Below are positions 27,488 to 35,594 of a DNA stretch of 64,000 bases, one piece after another. Position 1 is the first letter of the stretch. The number at the start of each line of letters is the position of its first letter. The notes under the pieces were generated by a model. The model was not told the DNA's origin and did no database searches. It worked only from the letters and a program-made list of their open reading frames with translations. The position numbers and the translations under genes were made by a program. The stretch comes from Streptomyces sp. NBC_01431 (GTDB lineage Bacteria; Actinomycetota; Actinomycetes; Streptomycetales; Streptomycetaceae), in NCBI RefSeq assembly GCF_036231355.1, contig NZ_CP109496.1, positions 4,340,001 through 4,404,000 on the forward strand, in the 5' to 3' direction.

Positions 27488-28152
27488 CGGCGATACGCGT
27501 TCTGATCGTCGACGATCAGATGATGGTGCGCGAGGGCTTCTCCGTGCTGCTCGGCGCGCAGCCGGACATCGAGGTCGTCGGCGAGGCGGTCGACGGCCGC
27601 GAGGCGGTCGCCCAGGTGCAGGCGCTGCGGCCCGACGTGGTGCTGATGGACATCCGGATGCCCGGGATGAACGGCATCGAGGCGACGCGGGAGATCGTCG
27701 CGGCGGGCGACGCGTCGAAGGTGCTCGTCCTGACGACGTTCGATCTGGACGAGTACGTCTACCAGGCGCTGCGGGCGGGCGCGTCCGGCTTCCTGCTGAA
27801 GGACGCCTCGGCGCGTCAACTCGCCGAAGGCGTACGGGTGGTGGCGTCCGGGGAGGCTCTGCTCGCGCCCTCGGTGACGCGCCGCCTGATCAACGAGTTC
27901 GCGCGGGTTGTGCCGGCGCCGCGGGCCGGGGCGCCGGCGCCGGGGCAGGTCGATGAGCTGACCGACCGGGAGACGGAGGTCCTGGTGCTGATCGCCCAGG
28001 GCCTCTCGAACCAGGAGATCGCGGACCGGCTGGTGGTGGCGGAGTCCACGATCAAGACGCATGTGAGCCGGGTGCTGGTGAAGCTGGGGCTGCGTGACCG
28101 TACGCAGGCGGCGGTGTACGCGTACGAAACCCGCCTGGTGACGCCGGGCTGA
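27484..28152 (+). CDS. Response regulator, NarL/LuxR family
   Basis: This 222-residue protein has a receiver domain (VLIVDDQMMVREGFSVLLG, phospho-acceptor Asp in VVLMDIRMPGMNGIE, switch Thr in VLTTFDLDEYVY, Lys in GFLLKDA) and a LuxR-type helix-turn-helix (LTDRETEVLVLIAQGLSNQE, STIKTHVSRVLVKLGLRDR). It is translationally coupled to the upstream kinase by an ATGA overlap, so the pair forms one two-component system. Targets are unknown; the downstream P450 is separated by repeats and need not be one. Confidence 0.95.
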   Translation: MTAIRVLIVDDQMMVREGFSVLLGAQPDIEVVGEAVDGREAVAQVQALRPDVVLMDIRMPGMNGIEATREIVAAGDASKVLVLTTFDLDEYVYQALRAGASGFLLKDASARQLAEGVRVVASGEALLAPSVTRRLINEFARVVPAPRAGAPAPGQVDELTDRETEVLVLIAQGLSNQEIADRLVVAESTIKTHVSRVLVKLGLRDRTQAAVYAYETRLVTPG

Positions 28153-28217
28153 GGCGCCCTTCGCTTGCCGCGGGCTGTGCGGGTGCGTGGTCTTTGCGCG
28201 GGCCGTGCGTGGTTGAT

Positions 28218-28304
28218 CGCGCAGTTCCCCGCGCCCCTGGGTGGGTTGGTCTCGTGTGGTCTCGTGCGGGCCGTGCGTGGTTGGTCGAGCGGTTCCCCGC
28301 GCCC
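28218..28304. repeat. REP-like intergenic repeat cluster 2 (two copies)
   Basis: One copy at 28218-28237 is identical to cluster 1's CGCGCAGTTCCCCGCGCCCC; a diverged copy (GAGCGGTTCCCCGCGCCCC) lies at 28286-28304. The spacer is GTGCGGGCCGTGCGTGG-like. Located between the response-regulator stop and the P450 start; nothing else is seen there. Confidence 0.8.
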
Positions 28305-28349
28305 CTGAGGGGGCTTGATCTGCTGGGGTTCGCCCCGCATGCTCCCCGC

Positions 28350-29573
28350 ATGGATGCCACCGCCGTCTTTCGTCCTGGCTCGGCCGACTTCGTAGCCGAC
28401 CCCTATCCCGCGTACGCCGAGCTCCGCGCCGCGGGCCGGGTGCACTACTACGCCCCCACCGCCCAGTGGCTCGTCCCGCACCACGCGGACGTCTCCGCGC
28501 TGCTGCGGGATCGAAGGCTCGGCCGGAGTTACCGGCACCGCTTCACCCACGAGGAGTTCGGCCGCACCACGCCACCCGCGGCGCACGAGCCGTTCCACAC
28601 CCTCAACGATCATGGCCTGCTCGACCTGGAGCCCCCGGACCACACCAGGATCCGGCGGCTCGTCTCGCAGGCGTTCACCCCGCGTACCGTCGAGCGCCTC
28701 GCCCCGACCGTGCGGCGTCTGGCGGCCCGCCTCGTCGACGACTTCCGTGCGGCGGGCGGCGGCGATCTCGTCGCCGAGGTCGCCGAGCCGCTGCCCGTCG
28801 CGGTCATCGCCGAGATGCTCGGCATCCCCGAGGCCGACCGCCCCCTCCTGCGCCCCTGGTCCGCCGCCATCTGCGGCATGTACGAACTCGCCCCGGACGA
28901 GGAAACCGCCGCCCGCGCCGTGAAGGCTTCGCTGGAATTCACCGAATACCTGCGGGAGTTGATCGCCGGGCGGCGCAAGAACCCCGGCGACGATCTCATC
29001 TCCGCGCTCATCGCGGCGTACGAGGACGAGAGCGGCGACCGGCTCAGCGAGCAGGAGATGATTTCGACCTGCGTGCTGCTGCTCAACGCGGGCCACGAGG
29101 CCACCGTCAACACCACCGCCAACGGATGGTGGGCCCTGCTGCGCAACCCCGCACAGCTCGCCGCGCTCCGAGCCGCCCCGGACGCGCTCCTGCCCACCGC
29201 GGTCGAGGAGCTGATGCGGTACGACACTCCGCTCCAGCTCTTCGAGCGCTGGGTCCTCGAAGACATCGAGTTCGCGGGACAGATCCTGCCGCGCGGCAGC
29301 GAGGTCGCCCTGCTCTTCGGCTCCGCCAACCGCGACCCGGCCCGGTTCGCCGACCCCGACACCCTGGACCTCGCCCGCGCCGACAACCCGCACATCTCCT
29401 TCGGCGCCGGCATCCACTACTGCCTCGGCGCGCCGCTGGCCCGCCTCGAACTCCAGGCTTCCTTCGGGGAGTTGCTCAAGAAGGCGCCCCTGCTGCGACT
29501 GGCCGCCGAACCCGAGTGGCAGGCCGGATTCGTCATCAGGGGCTTGAAGGAACTCCACGTGGTCGTCGAGTGA
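28350..29573 (+). CDS. Cytochrome P450
   Basis: This 407-residue soluble bacterial P450 resembles the CYP107/CYP105-type hydroxylases. It has the C-helix HTRIRRLVSQAFTPR, the I-helix oxygen-activation motif LLNAGHEATVNTTANG, the K-helix ExxR in EELMRY, FGSANRDPARFADPD and the heme loop FGAGIHYCLGAPLARLE with the axial Cys at about 358. ATG at 28350 gives a standard N-terminus; longer readings run into the repeats upstream. No ferredoxin gene is adjacent. A GTGAAC-GGA-GTTCAC mini-palindrome overlaps its stop at the junction with the convergent transporter. Substrate unknown. Confidence 0.93.
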   Translation: MDATAVFRPGSADFVADPYPAYAELRAAGRVHYYAPTAQWLVPHHADVSALLRDRRLGRSYRHRFTHEEFGRTTPPAAHEPFHTLNDHGLLDLEPPDHTRIRRLVSQAFTPRTVERLAPTVRRLAARLVDDFRAAGGGDLVAEVAEPLPVAVIAEMLGIPEADRPLLRPWSAAICGMYELAPDEETAARAVKASLEFTEYLRELIAGRRKNPGDDLISALIAAYEDESGDRLSEQEMISTCVLLLNAGHEATVNTTANGWWALLRNPAQLAALRAAPDALLPTAVEELMRYDTPLQLFERWVLEDIEFAGQILPRGSEVALLFGSANRDPARFADPDTLDLARADNPHISFGAGIHYCLGAPLARLELQASFGELLKKAPLLRLAAEPEWQAGFVIRGLKELHVVVE

Positions 29574-29580
29574 ACGGAGT

Positions 29581-31203
29581 TCACGTCACCAGGTCGCGAC
29601 GGCGGAACGCCGCGAGCCCCGCCGTCACCAGCGCTGCCGCGATCAGCGTCAGGACCAGCACCGGTGTCCACACCATCGGAGTACCGGGCAGCTTCGGCAG
29701 CCGGCCGAAGGGTGAGAGGCCGAGGACGGCCCGGGGCAGGTTCAGCGCGGGGCCGATCCAGCCGAGCGCCAGACACACCCCGACCACCGCGAGCGCGGCC
29801 TGCGCGAGCTTCGGGAACGCCCCGTACAGCAGCATCGCGAGCCCCGCGAGCGTCCAGACCGCCGGGAGCTGGACCAGCGCCGCGCCCAGGACCGGGCCCG
29901 TCCTTCCGCCGTAGCCGACGGCCAGGCCGAGCCCGCCGACCACCATGATCAGGGCCGAGCCGCCGAACGCGATCACGAGGTGCCCGGCCGCCCACCGCAC
30001 CCGGCCCACCGCGTTCGCGAGCACCGGTTCGGCCCGCTGTCCGGTCTCCTCGCCGTGCAGTCGCAGCACCGAGGAGGTGGCATACAGGGCCGCGACCATC
30101 CCCAGCATGCCGACCATCGTCGCCAGGAACGCGTCGGTCAGGCCCGACTGCCCGCCCATGCGCTGGATGATCTCCTTGGTCTGTGCGTTGTCACCGACCA
30201 GATCGGCCGCCCCGTTCGTCATCCCGCCGAAGAGCAGCCCGGCCAGCGCGAATCCGAGGGTCCAGCCGATGACGCCGCCGCGCTGGAGCCGCCGGGCCAG
30301 CCCGTACGCCGTCGTGATGCCGCCCTCGGCGGGCCCCGGCCTCGGCGCGACGAAGCTCATCCCGATGTCGCGCCGCCCCGCCAGCACGTACGCCGCCGCG
30401 CCCTGCGCGAGGGCCGCCGCCGCGATCAGGAGCAGCGCCCACCAGCGCTCGCCCGCGTACGGCCGTACGTTCTCGGCCCAGCCCAGCGGGGAGAGCCGGT
30501 CGAGTACCGAGGAGGCGTCGCGGGTGGCGGTGTCTCCGGCCGCCCTGAGCAGGAAGGCCGCGCCGAGCACCGCGCCGGTGAGCCCCTTGGCGAGGCGTGC
30601 GCTCTCCGTCAGCTGCGCCATGATCGCCGCCATGCCCGCGAAGAGCATGCCGATCGCGGCGGTCGTCAGTCCCAGCGCGGCCGAACCGGCCGTGTTTCCG
30701 GTCGACTTGGCGAGCCCGGCCGTGATGATCAGCGCGACGGCCGCGTTGGCGACCAGCGCGGCGAGCAGCGCCGACGTGAGCGGCGCCCGTCGCCCCACCA
30801 TGGCGGAGGACAACAGTTCCTGACGCCCCGTCTCCTCTTCCTCCCGGGTGTGCCGTACGACGATGAGCAGGCTCATCACCGCCGCGAGCACATACCCGAA
30901 CCCGCCGAACCGCCAGGCCGTGAGCCCGCCGACCGAGTCCCCGAAAACCGGCCCGTACAGCGCCCGCAGCGAGCCGTTCCGGCCCATCGAGTGGGCCACG
31001 TCCGCGCGTTGTGCGGCGGTGGTGTACACCTTCTCCAGCGTGCCCGCCCCGCTGGCGACCAGCGAGCCGAGTGCGAGGGCCCACACCGGGAGCATCACCC
31101 GGTCCCGGCGCAGCGCGAGTCTCAACAGGGCACCGGTGCCGGTCAGTTCACCGGCCGAGCGGACCCGTACCCGTACCGGCCGGGATGCCGTGGTCGTACT
31201 CAT
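29581..31203 (-). CDS. ABC exporter permease
   Basis: This 540-residue integral membrane protein has about 12 hydrophobic helices arranged as two similar halves, typical of actinobacterial ABC-2-type permeases of the drug-export kind. The sequence starts MSTTTASRPVRVRVRSAGEL and contains a cytoplasmic HTREEEETGRQELL helix that would be the coupling helix; the second half has LRLHGEETGQRAEP as its counterpart. ATG at 31203 overlaps the ATPase stop by four bases (ATGA). Partner of the ATPase gene; the substrate is unknown. Confidence 0.88.
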   Translation of the reverse strand: MSTTTASRPVRVRVRSAGELTGTGALLRLALRRDRVMLPVWALALGSLVASGAGTLEKVYTTAAQRADVAHSMGRNGSLRALYGPVFGDSVGGLTAWRFGGFGYVLAAVMSLLIVVRHTREEEETGRQELLSSAMVGRRAPLTSALLAALVANAAVALIITAGLAKSTGNTAGSAALGLTTAAIGMLFAGMAAIMAQLTESARLAKGLTGAVLGAAFLLRAAGDTATRDASSVLDRLSPLGWAENVRPYAGERWWALLLIAAAALAQGAAAYVLAGRRDIGMSFVAPRPGPAEGGITTAYGLARRLQRGGVIGWTLGFALAGLLFGGMTNGAADLVGDNAQTKEIIQRMGGQSGLTDAFLATMVGMLGMVAALYATSSVLRLHGEETGQRAEPVLANAVGRVRWAAGHLVIAFGGSALIMVVGGLGLAVGYGGRTGPVLGAALVQLPAVWTLAGLAMLLYGAFPKLAQAALAVVGVCLALGWIGPALNLPRAVLGLSPFGRLPKLPGTPMVWTPVLVLTLIAAALVTAGLAAFRRRDLVT

Positions 31204-32117
31204 CGGGTCACCGCCCCTTCGCCGTCCGCTTCCTCGGCGCCGGTGTAGTGGCGCAGGAACAGCTCCTCCAGGGTGGGCGGGGTGGAGACGAGGGAGCGTA
31301 CGCCCGACGCGGTGAGCGAGCGGAGCACCGCGTCCAGCTTGTCGGTGTCGACCTGGAGCTTGACCCGCCGTCCTCGTACGTCCAGGTCGTACACGCCGGG
31401 CAGGTGGGCCAACCCGTTGGGGGCGGCGGCGAGTTCGGCGGTGACGGAGGTGCGCGTGAGGTGGCGCAGCTCGGCGAGCGAGCCGGTCTCCACCGTCCGG
31501 CCCCGGCGGATGATGCTCACCCGGTCGCAGAGGCTCTCCACCTCGCTGAGGATGTGCGAGGACAGCAGCACGGTCCGGCCCCGGTCGCGCTCCTCCTCCA
31601 CGCAGCCCTGGAAGACCTCCTCCATCAGCGGGTCGAGCCCGGAAGTCGGTTCGTCCAGGATCAACACGTCCACGTCCGAGGCGAACGCCGCGACCAGGGC
31701 GACCTTCTGCCGGTTGCCTTTGGAGTAGGTGCGCCCCTTCTTGGTGGGGTCGAGCTCGAACCGCTCGATGAGGTCGGCGCGGCGGGACGCGTCGAGGCCG
31801 CCCCTCAACCTGCCGTACAGGTCGATGACTTCGCCGCCGGAGAGGTTGCGCCACAGGGTCACGTCGCCCGGTACGTACGCCACGTGCCGGTGCAGTTCGA
31901 CCGCGTCCGTCCAGGGGTCGCGGCCGAGGAGCTGGGCGGCGCCGGAGTCGGCGCGCAGCAGTCCGAGCAGCACCCGGATGGTGGTGGACTTCCCGGAGCC
32001 GTTGGGGCCGAGGAACCCGTGGACCTCGCCGGTCTCGACGGCGAGGTCGAGGCCGTCGAGGGCGTGGGTGCGCCCGAACGACTTGTGCAGTCCGGCGACC
32101 GTGATTGCCTTCGTCAT
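31200..32117 (-). CDS. ABC exporter ATP-binding protein
   Basis: This 305-residue ATPase has Walker A GPNGSGKST, the Q-loop replaced by VAYVPGDVTLW, a degenerate signature YSKGNRQKVAL, Walker B VLILDEPTSGLDP and the H-loop SSHILSEV. The C-terminal 80 residues form the DUF4162-like extension of the drug-export ATPases. Translationally coupled to the permease (ATGA). Divergent from a MarR/GbsR-type regulator with a palindrome between them, so that regulator probably controls export. Confidence 0.93.
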   Translation of the reverse strand: MTKAITVAGLHKSFGRTHALDGLDLAVETGEVHGFLGPNGSGKSTTIRVLLGLLRADSGAAQLLGRDPWTDAVELHRHVAYVPGDVTLWRNLSGGEVIDLYGRLRGGLDASRRADLIERFELDPTKKGRTYSKGNRQKVALVAAFASDVDVLILDEPTSGLDPLMEEVFQGCVEEERDRGRTVLLSSHILSEVESLCDRVSIIRRGRTVETGSLAELRHLTRTSVTAELAAAPNGLAHLPGVYDLDVRGRRVKLQVDTDKLDAVLRSLTASGVRSLVSTPPTLEELFLRHYTGAEEADGEGAVTR

Positions 32118-32137
32118 GTTTTTGAACGTACGGTATT

Positions 32138-32153
32138 TTCACGAAGTTGTGAA
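32138..32153. promoter_or_regulatory. Palindromic operator between ABC exporter and regulator
   Basis: TTCAC-GAAGTT-GTGAA is a perfect 5-bp-arm inverted repeat, 21 bases before the ATPase start and 29 before the regulator start. It is centred in the divergent promoter region and is the best candidate site for the adjacent regulator. Confidence 0.6.
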
Positions 32154-32181
32154 GTTAAGGAACCCTGTAAAGTCCGTGTTC

Positions 32182-32730
32182 ATGACCAGGGTCGAGCGGG
32201 AGGTTCGGGACGTGCGGGACGCCAACGGGACGCCGTCGGAGCGGGACGAGGACGCGGTGGCCCGGTTCGTCGAACGGTTCGCCTCCGAGCTGACCGAGGC
32301 GGGCATGCAGCGGATGGCGGCCCGGGTGTTCGCCGCGCTGCTCATCTCCGAGTCCGGTTCGATGACCTCGGCGGAACTCGCCTCGGCGCTCCGGATCAGC
32401 CCCGCGGCGGTCTCGGGTGCGATCCGCTACCTCTCCCAGGTCAACATGGTCGGCCGCGAGCGCGAGCCGGGTTCGCGGCGGGACCGGTACGTGCTGCACA
32501 ACGAGCTCTGGTACGAGACCTTCACCAACCGGGACCGGCTGCTCACGCGCTGGGAGCAGGTCATGCGGGACGGCGTCGCCAGTGCGGGTGGGCCGGGGAC
32601 GGCGGCGGGGGCGCGGATGGCGGAGACGGCGGCGTTCTTCACGTTCCTGCACGGGGAGCTGTCGCAGCTGATGGGGCGCTGGCGCACCCACCGCGCGACC
32701 CTGGACCTGCCGCCGATTCCGCCGGAGTAG
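32182..32730 (+). CDS. MarR/GbsR-family transcriptional regulator
   Basis: This 182-residue protein has a winged helix-turn-helix at residues 35-95 (QRMAARVFAALLISESGSMT, ELASALRISPAAVSGAIRYL, VGREREPGSRRDRYVL wing) and a C-terminal dimerisation helix pair (MAETAAFFTFLHGELSQLM). It resembles GbsR/MarR regulators that sit divergently from ABC export operons and repress them until ligand binds. ATG at 32182 is used; a GTG two codons earlier is possible. Genes and the intervening palindrome suggest autoregulation. Confidence 0.88.
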   Translation: MTRVEREVRDVRDANGTPSERDEDAVARFVERFASELTEAGMQRMAARVFAALLISESGSMTSAELASALRISPAAVSGAIRYLSQVNMVGREREPGSRRDRYVLHNELWYETFTNRDRLLTRWEQVMRDGVASAGGPGTAAGARMAETAAFFTFLHGELSQLMGRWRTHRATLDLPPIPPE

Positions 32731-32785
32731 AACTCCCCCGGCGCCCGGGAGGGGCCTGATGCCCCCCCGCCGGGGCCGGGCCCGG

Positions 32786-33598
32786 TCACCCCGGCAGAAC
32801 CAGCCCCCACGCGCCCGAAAGCGCCGTCCACGTCCGGGTGCGGACCGGGCCCGCGACCACTGCGTCCGCCCGGTAGCGGAAGCCACCCGCCGGCCCGGCG
32901 CCGGAGACCGTCACCACCCTCGCCACCGCCCGCGCCCGTTCCCCGGAGCGGCCGTGCACCACCACCTGTGCGAGCCCGTCCGCCGAGGCCAGGGACACGC
33001 CGGTCACCGGGCGGTCCACGTCCGTCAGGAGCACCCCGTCCGCCTCCACCCGCAGGCGGTGGGCCATCGCCGCCGCCACCGGCGCGGGGGCCCGCACCAG
33101 CGTGCGGGCGAGCGAGCGGCAGGTGCCCCACACCGACGACGGCGGCGCGGCCGGCGCGGGCCGGCTCAGGTCGGGGATCCGCAGCGCGCCGAGCACCACC
33201 CCGTCGCTGTCGTCGACCAGCAGGTCGAGGCGGCGCTCGGTGCCCTCCAGGACCGCCCGCGCCGCCGCCACCGCGCCCATCGGCACGCCCAGCGAGCGGG
33301 CGAGCTCCAGCGAGGCCGCCCCTCCCACCGGAACCAGCGCCAGCGCGCCCCGCGCCAGCTCACGCTCCTTGTGCAGCAGCGTCACGGTGCGTAGCAGCGC
33401 GGCGTCGTCACCGACCACTACCGTGCGTCGGCCGCCCCGCCGGGCCAGCGCCCGCGCGAATTCCTCCGGGCCCTGCGGCCAGCAAATCTTCGCCTGTGCT
33501 CCCGCACACAGAACATCCTTCGCGATCCGTACGGACTCGCCGTCAATACGGCGGGCGACCGGGTCGATGAGCACGACGAGCTGGTGCGCAGCCGACAC
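32786..33598 (-). CDS. Diacylglycerol kinase-family (lipid/sphingosine kinase-like) protein
   Basis: This 270-residue protein appears to be a reduced member of the DAGK catalytic superfamily, with LVVLIDPVARRIDGESVRIAKDVL at the start, VVVGDDAALLRTV in place of the GGDGT nucleotide loop, LALVPVGGAASLELARSLG matching the second glycine-rich segment, and a C-terminal beta-sandwich. The GGDGT motif is degenerate (GDDAAL), so kinase activity is doubtful. GTG at 33598 follows GGAAGGACC. Divergent from purA. I recall a gene of this kind beside purA in Streptomyces. Confidence 0.7.
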   Translation of the reverse strand: MSAAHQLVVLIDPVARRIDGESVRIAKDVLCAGAQAKICWPQGPEEFARALARRGGRRTVVVGDDAALLRTVTLLHKERELARGALALVPVGGAASLELARSLGVPMGAVAAARAVLEGTERRLDLLVDDSDGVVLGALRIPDLSRPAPAAPPSSVWGTCRSLARTLVRAPAPVAAAMAHRLRVEADGVLLTDVDRPVTGVSLASADGLAQVVVHGRSGERARAVARVVTVSGAGPAGGFRYRADAVVAGPVRTRTWTALSGAWGLVLPG

Positions 33599-33615
33599 CT
33601 CGGTCCTTCCTCGGG

Positions 33616-33621
33616 TAGCAT
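33616..33621 (+). promoter_or_regulatory. Candidate -10 box for purA
   Basis: TAGCAT lies about 12 bases before a strong hairpin and 154 bases before purA. No good -35 is seen. If used, the transcript would begin almost at the hairpin. Confidence 0.4.
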
Positions 33622-33632
33622 CTTTGTGCAAG

Positions 33633-33660
33633 AGCCCCTTGCGCTATTGCGCCAGGGGCT
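33633..33660 (+). terminator. Hairpin in the purA leader
   Basis: The stem AGCCCCT-T-GCGC / GCGC-C-AGGGGCT closes on TATT, and is followed by TCGTCTATT. It lies in the divergent region between the lipid-kinase-like gene and purA. It may be an attenuator or 5'-stabilising hairpin of purA, or end a short leader RNA. Confidence 0.6.
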
Positions 33661-33774
33661 TCGTCTATTCCGGGGCAGCGGTTCAACGGATCAGGCCCAT
33701 GGTGTACGCATCCACGTATGGAACGCGTATGCCCCTGACCTTGGACATGCCCCGCCCGGAAGGGGTGTACGCCT

Positions 33775-35058
33775 GTGCCCGCACTTGTGCTGCTCGGTGC
33801 TCAGTGGGGTGACGAGGGCAAGGGAAAGGCCACCGACCTCCTCGGTGGATCCGTTGACTATGTGGTGCGTTACCAGGGCGGCAACAATGCCGGCCACACG
33901 GTTGTCGTAGGCGACCAGAAGTACGCGCTGCATCTTCTCCCTTCCGGAATCCTCTCGCCGGGGTGCACCCCGGTGATCGGTAACGGAGTCGTCGTCGACC
34001 CGGCGGTCCTGCTCTCCGAGCTGAGCGGGCTGAACGAGCGCGGCGTCGACACGTCCAAGCTCCTGATCAGCGGAAATGCTCACCTGATCACGCCGTACAA
34101 CGTCACGCTCGACAAGGTCTCCGAGCGCTTCCTCGGCAAGCGGAAGATCGGCACCACGGGTCGCGGCATCGGCCCGACCTACGCCGACAAGATCAACCGC
34201 GTCGGCATCCGCGTCCAGGACCTCTACGACGAGTCGATCCTTGAGCAGAAGGTCGAGGCGGCCCTGGAGGGCAAGAACCAGCTGCTCGCCAAGATCTACA
34301 ACCGCCGCTCGATCGAGGCGGGCAAGATCGTCGAGGAGATGCTCCAGTACGCGGAGCAGATCAAGCCGTTCGTCGCCGACACCACGCTGATCCTCAACAA
34401 GGCGCTGGACGACGACAAGGTGGTCCTCTTCGAGGGCGGCCAGGGCACCCTGCTCGACGTCGACCACGGCACGTACCCGTTCGTCACGTCCTCCAACCCG
34501 ACCGCGGGCGGCGCCTGCACGGGCGCGGGGGTCGGGCCGACGAAGATCAGCCGCGTCATCGGCATCCTCAAGGCGTACACGACCCGCGTCGGCGCGGGCC
34601 CGTTCCCGACCGAGCTGTTCGACGAGGACGGCGAGGCGCTGCGCCGCATCGGTGGCGAGCGCGGTGTCACCACCGGCCGCGACCGCCGCTGCGGCTGGTT
34701 CGACGCGCCGATCGCGCGCTACGCGACCCGCGTCAACGGCCTGACCGACTTCTTCCTCACCAAGCTGGACGTGCTGACCGGCTGGGAGGAGATCCCGGTG
34801 TGCGTCGCCTACGAGATCGACGGCAAGCGCGTCGAGGAACTGCCGTACTCGCAGACCGACTTCCACCACGCGAAGCCGATCTACGAGAAGCTGCCCGGCT
34901 GGTCCGAGGACATCACCAAGGCGAAGACCTTCGCGGACCTGCCGAAGAACGCGCAGGCGTACGTGAAGGCCCTTGAGGAGATGTCGGGCGCCCCGATCTC
35001 CGCGATCGGCGTCGGCCCCGGCCGCACCGAGACGATCGAGATCAACTCCTTCATCTGA
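33775..35058 (+). CDS. purA: Adenylosuccinate synthetase
   Basis: PurA makes adenylosuccinate from IMP, aspartate and GTP, the first committed step to AMP. The 427-residue sequence has the GTP P-loop LLGAQWGDEGKGK, RYQGGNNAGHTVVV, NGVVVDPAVL, the IMP loop IGTTGRGIGPTYADK, EGGQGTLLDVDHGTYPFVTS, GERGVTTGRDRRCGWFD and GPGRTETI. GTG at 33775 follows GGAAGG. A long leader with a hairpin precedes it and a strong bidirectional terminator follows. This is the last core gene before the biosynthetic cluster. Confidence 0.98.
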   Translation: MPALVLLGAQWGDEGKGKATDLLGGSVDYVVRYQGGNNAGHTVVVGDQKYALHLLPSGILSPGCTPVIGNGVVVDPAVLLSELSGLNERGVDTSKLLISGNAHLITPYNVTLDKVSERFLGKRKIGTTGRGIGPTYADKINRVGIRVQDLYDESILEQKVEAALEGKNQLLAKIYNRRSIEAGKIVEEMLQYAEQIKPFVADTTLILNKALDDDKVVLFEGGQGTLLDVDHGTYPFVTSSNPTAGGACTGAGVGPTKISRVIGILKAYTTRVGAGPFPTELFDEDGEALRRIGGERGVTTGRDRRCGWFDAPIARYATRVNGLTDFFLTKLDVLTGWEEIPVCVAYEIDGKRVEELPYSQTDFHHAKPIYEKLPGWSEDITKAKTFADLPKNAQAYVKALEEMSGAPISAIGVGPGRTETIEINSFI

Positions 35059-35102
35059 TCGCTGTTCACGTCATCCGGGAGCCCCCCCCGGATCGAGGAT
35101 TG

Positions 35103-35150
35103 CTGAGTGGGGCTCCCGGCGGCAAACGTGCCGCCGGGAGCCCCACTCAG
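35103..35150. terminator. Bidirectional terminator, 22-bp perfect stem
   Basis: Arms beginning CTGAGTGGGGCTCCCGG and ending in the reverse complement are perfectly paired over 22 bp around an AACG tetraloop. It lies 44 bases after purA and its right arm contains the stop codon of the 48-aa peptide gene on the other strand, so it ends both converging transcripts. Confidence 0.9.
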
Positions 35151-35293
35151 TCGATTCCGGGCAGTATGTGCGGCTCCGCGAGGTCCTCCTCGTAGCCGGC
35201 GAGCCGGATCGGGGCGCATCTGGCCCAGATGTCGAGGCTGCTCAACTCCTGTTCCCCCGCGGCTCGTTCGCGGATGGTCGTGTCCGGTGCCAT
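35147..35293 (-). CDS. 48-residue orphan peptide in the biosynthetic cluster
   Basis: This short gene has a textbook SD (AAGGAG seven bases before the ATG) and a stop inside the bidirectional terminator, so it is very likely translated. The N-terminal half is charged and hydrophilic (MAPDTTIRERAAGEQEL). The C-terminal half has SLDIWARCAPIRLAGYEE followed by an acidic HILPGID end, with one Cys, one Trp and one Tyr. It is the last gene of the leftward carboxylase operon, 103 bases after the epsilon subunit. I recognise no family. A RiPP precursor or small cluster protein is conceivable, but no modifying enzyme of a known RiPP class is adjacent. Confidence 0.75.
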   Translation of the reverse strand: MAPDTTIRERAAGEQELSSLDIWARCAPIRLAGYEEDLAEPHILPGID

Positions 35294-35396
35294 CGGCTGA
35301 CTCCTTCCGTCCCTGACGTTGCGGGAACGCTAACGGCCGCCGCTGGACCGCGGGACGCGGCTGCCACGAAGGTGGGAGCGCCCGGTACCGAAGGTG

Positions 35397-35594
35397 TCAG
35401 CGGTGCCAGGATCCGGCGCCGGGGTGGTGGGCCCGGCGCGGGCGGCGCCAGGCGGGCCGGGGCGGCGGCGCGGGCTCCGCGGCCGGCTGCCGGGCGAGGC
35501 CGAGCAGCACCGCGGTGAGGGCGGCCAGTTCGTGCGGGTCGGGATCGCCGCGGACGACGTGGAAGGCGGCGGGGCGGTTCTCGGCGGCGCTCAT
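35397..35594 (-). CDS. Acyl-CoA carboxylase epsilon subunit
   Basis: This 65-residue actinobacterial AccE-type peptide stabilises the alpha-beta carboxylase complex. Family features are FHVVRGDPDPHELAALTAVL at residues 11-30, a Pro/Arg-rich variable middle and a terminal GAGSWHR. The ATG at 35594 overlaps the beta-subunit stop (ATGA), so it is translationally coupled to it. This pairing is standard in Streptomyces and in polyketide clusters that make their own malonyl-CoA. Confidence 0.9.
   Translation of the reverse strand: MSAAENRPAAFHVVRGDPDPHELAALTAVLLGLARQPAAEPAPPPRPAWRRPRRAHHPGAGSWHR

Noticed and set aside
29570..29584. GTGAAC-GGA-GTTCAC as a parS or operator
   Set aside because: It lacks the TTTCACGTGAAA parS core and lies between convergent stops; at most a small terminator hairpin.
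29581..32142. One 853-codon minus-strand frame that could read as a fused ATPase-permease
   Set aside because: The N-terminal part in this frame is Arg/Pro-rich nonsense; the ATPase is in another frame with all its motifs. They are two genes coupled by ATGA.
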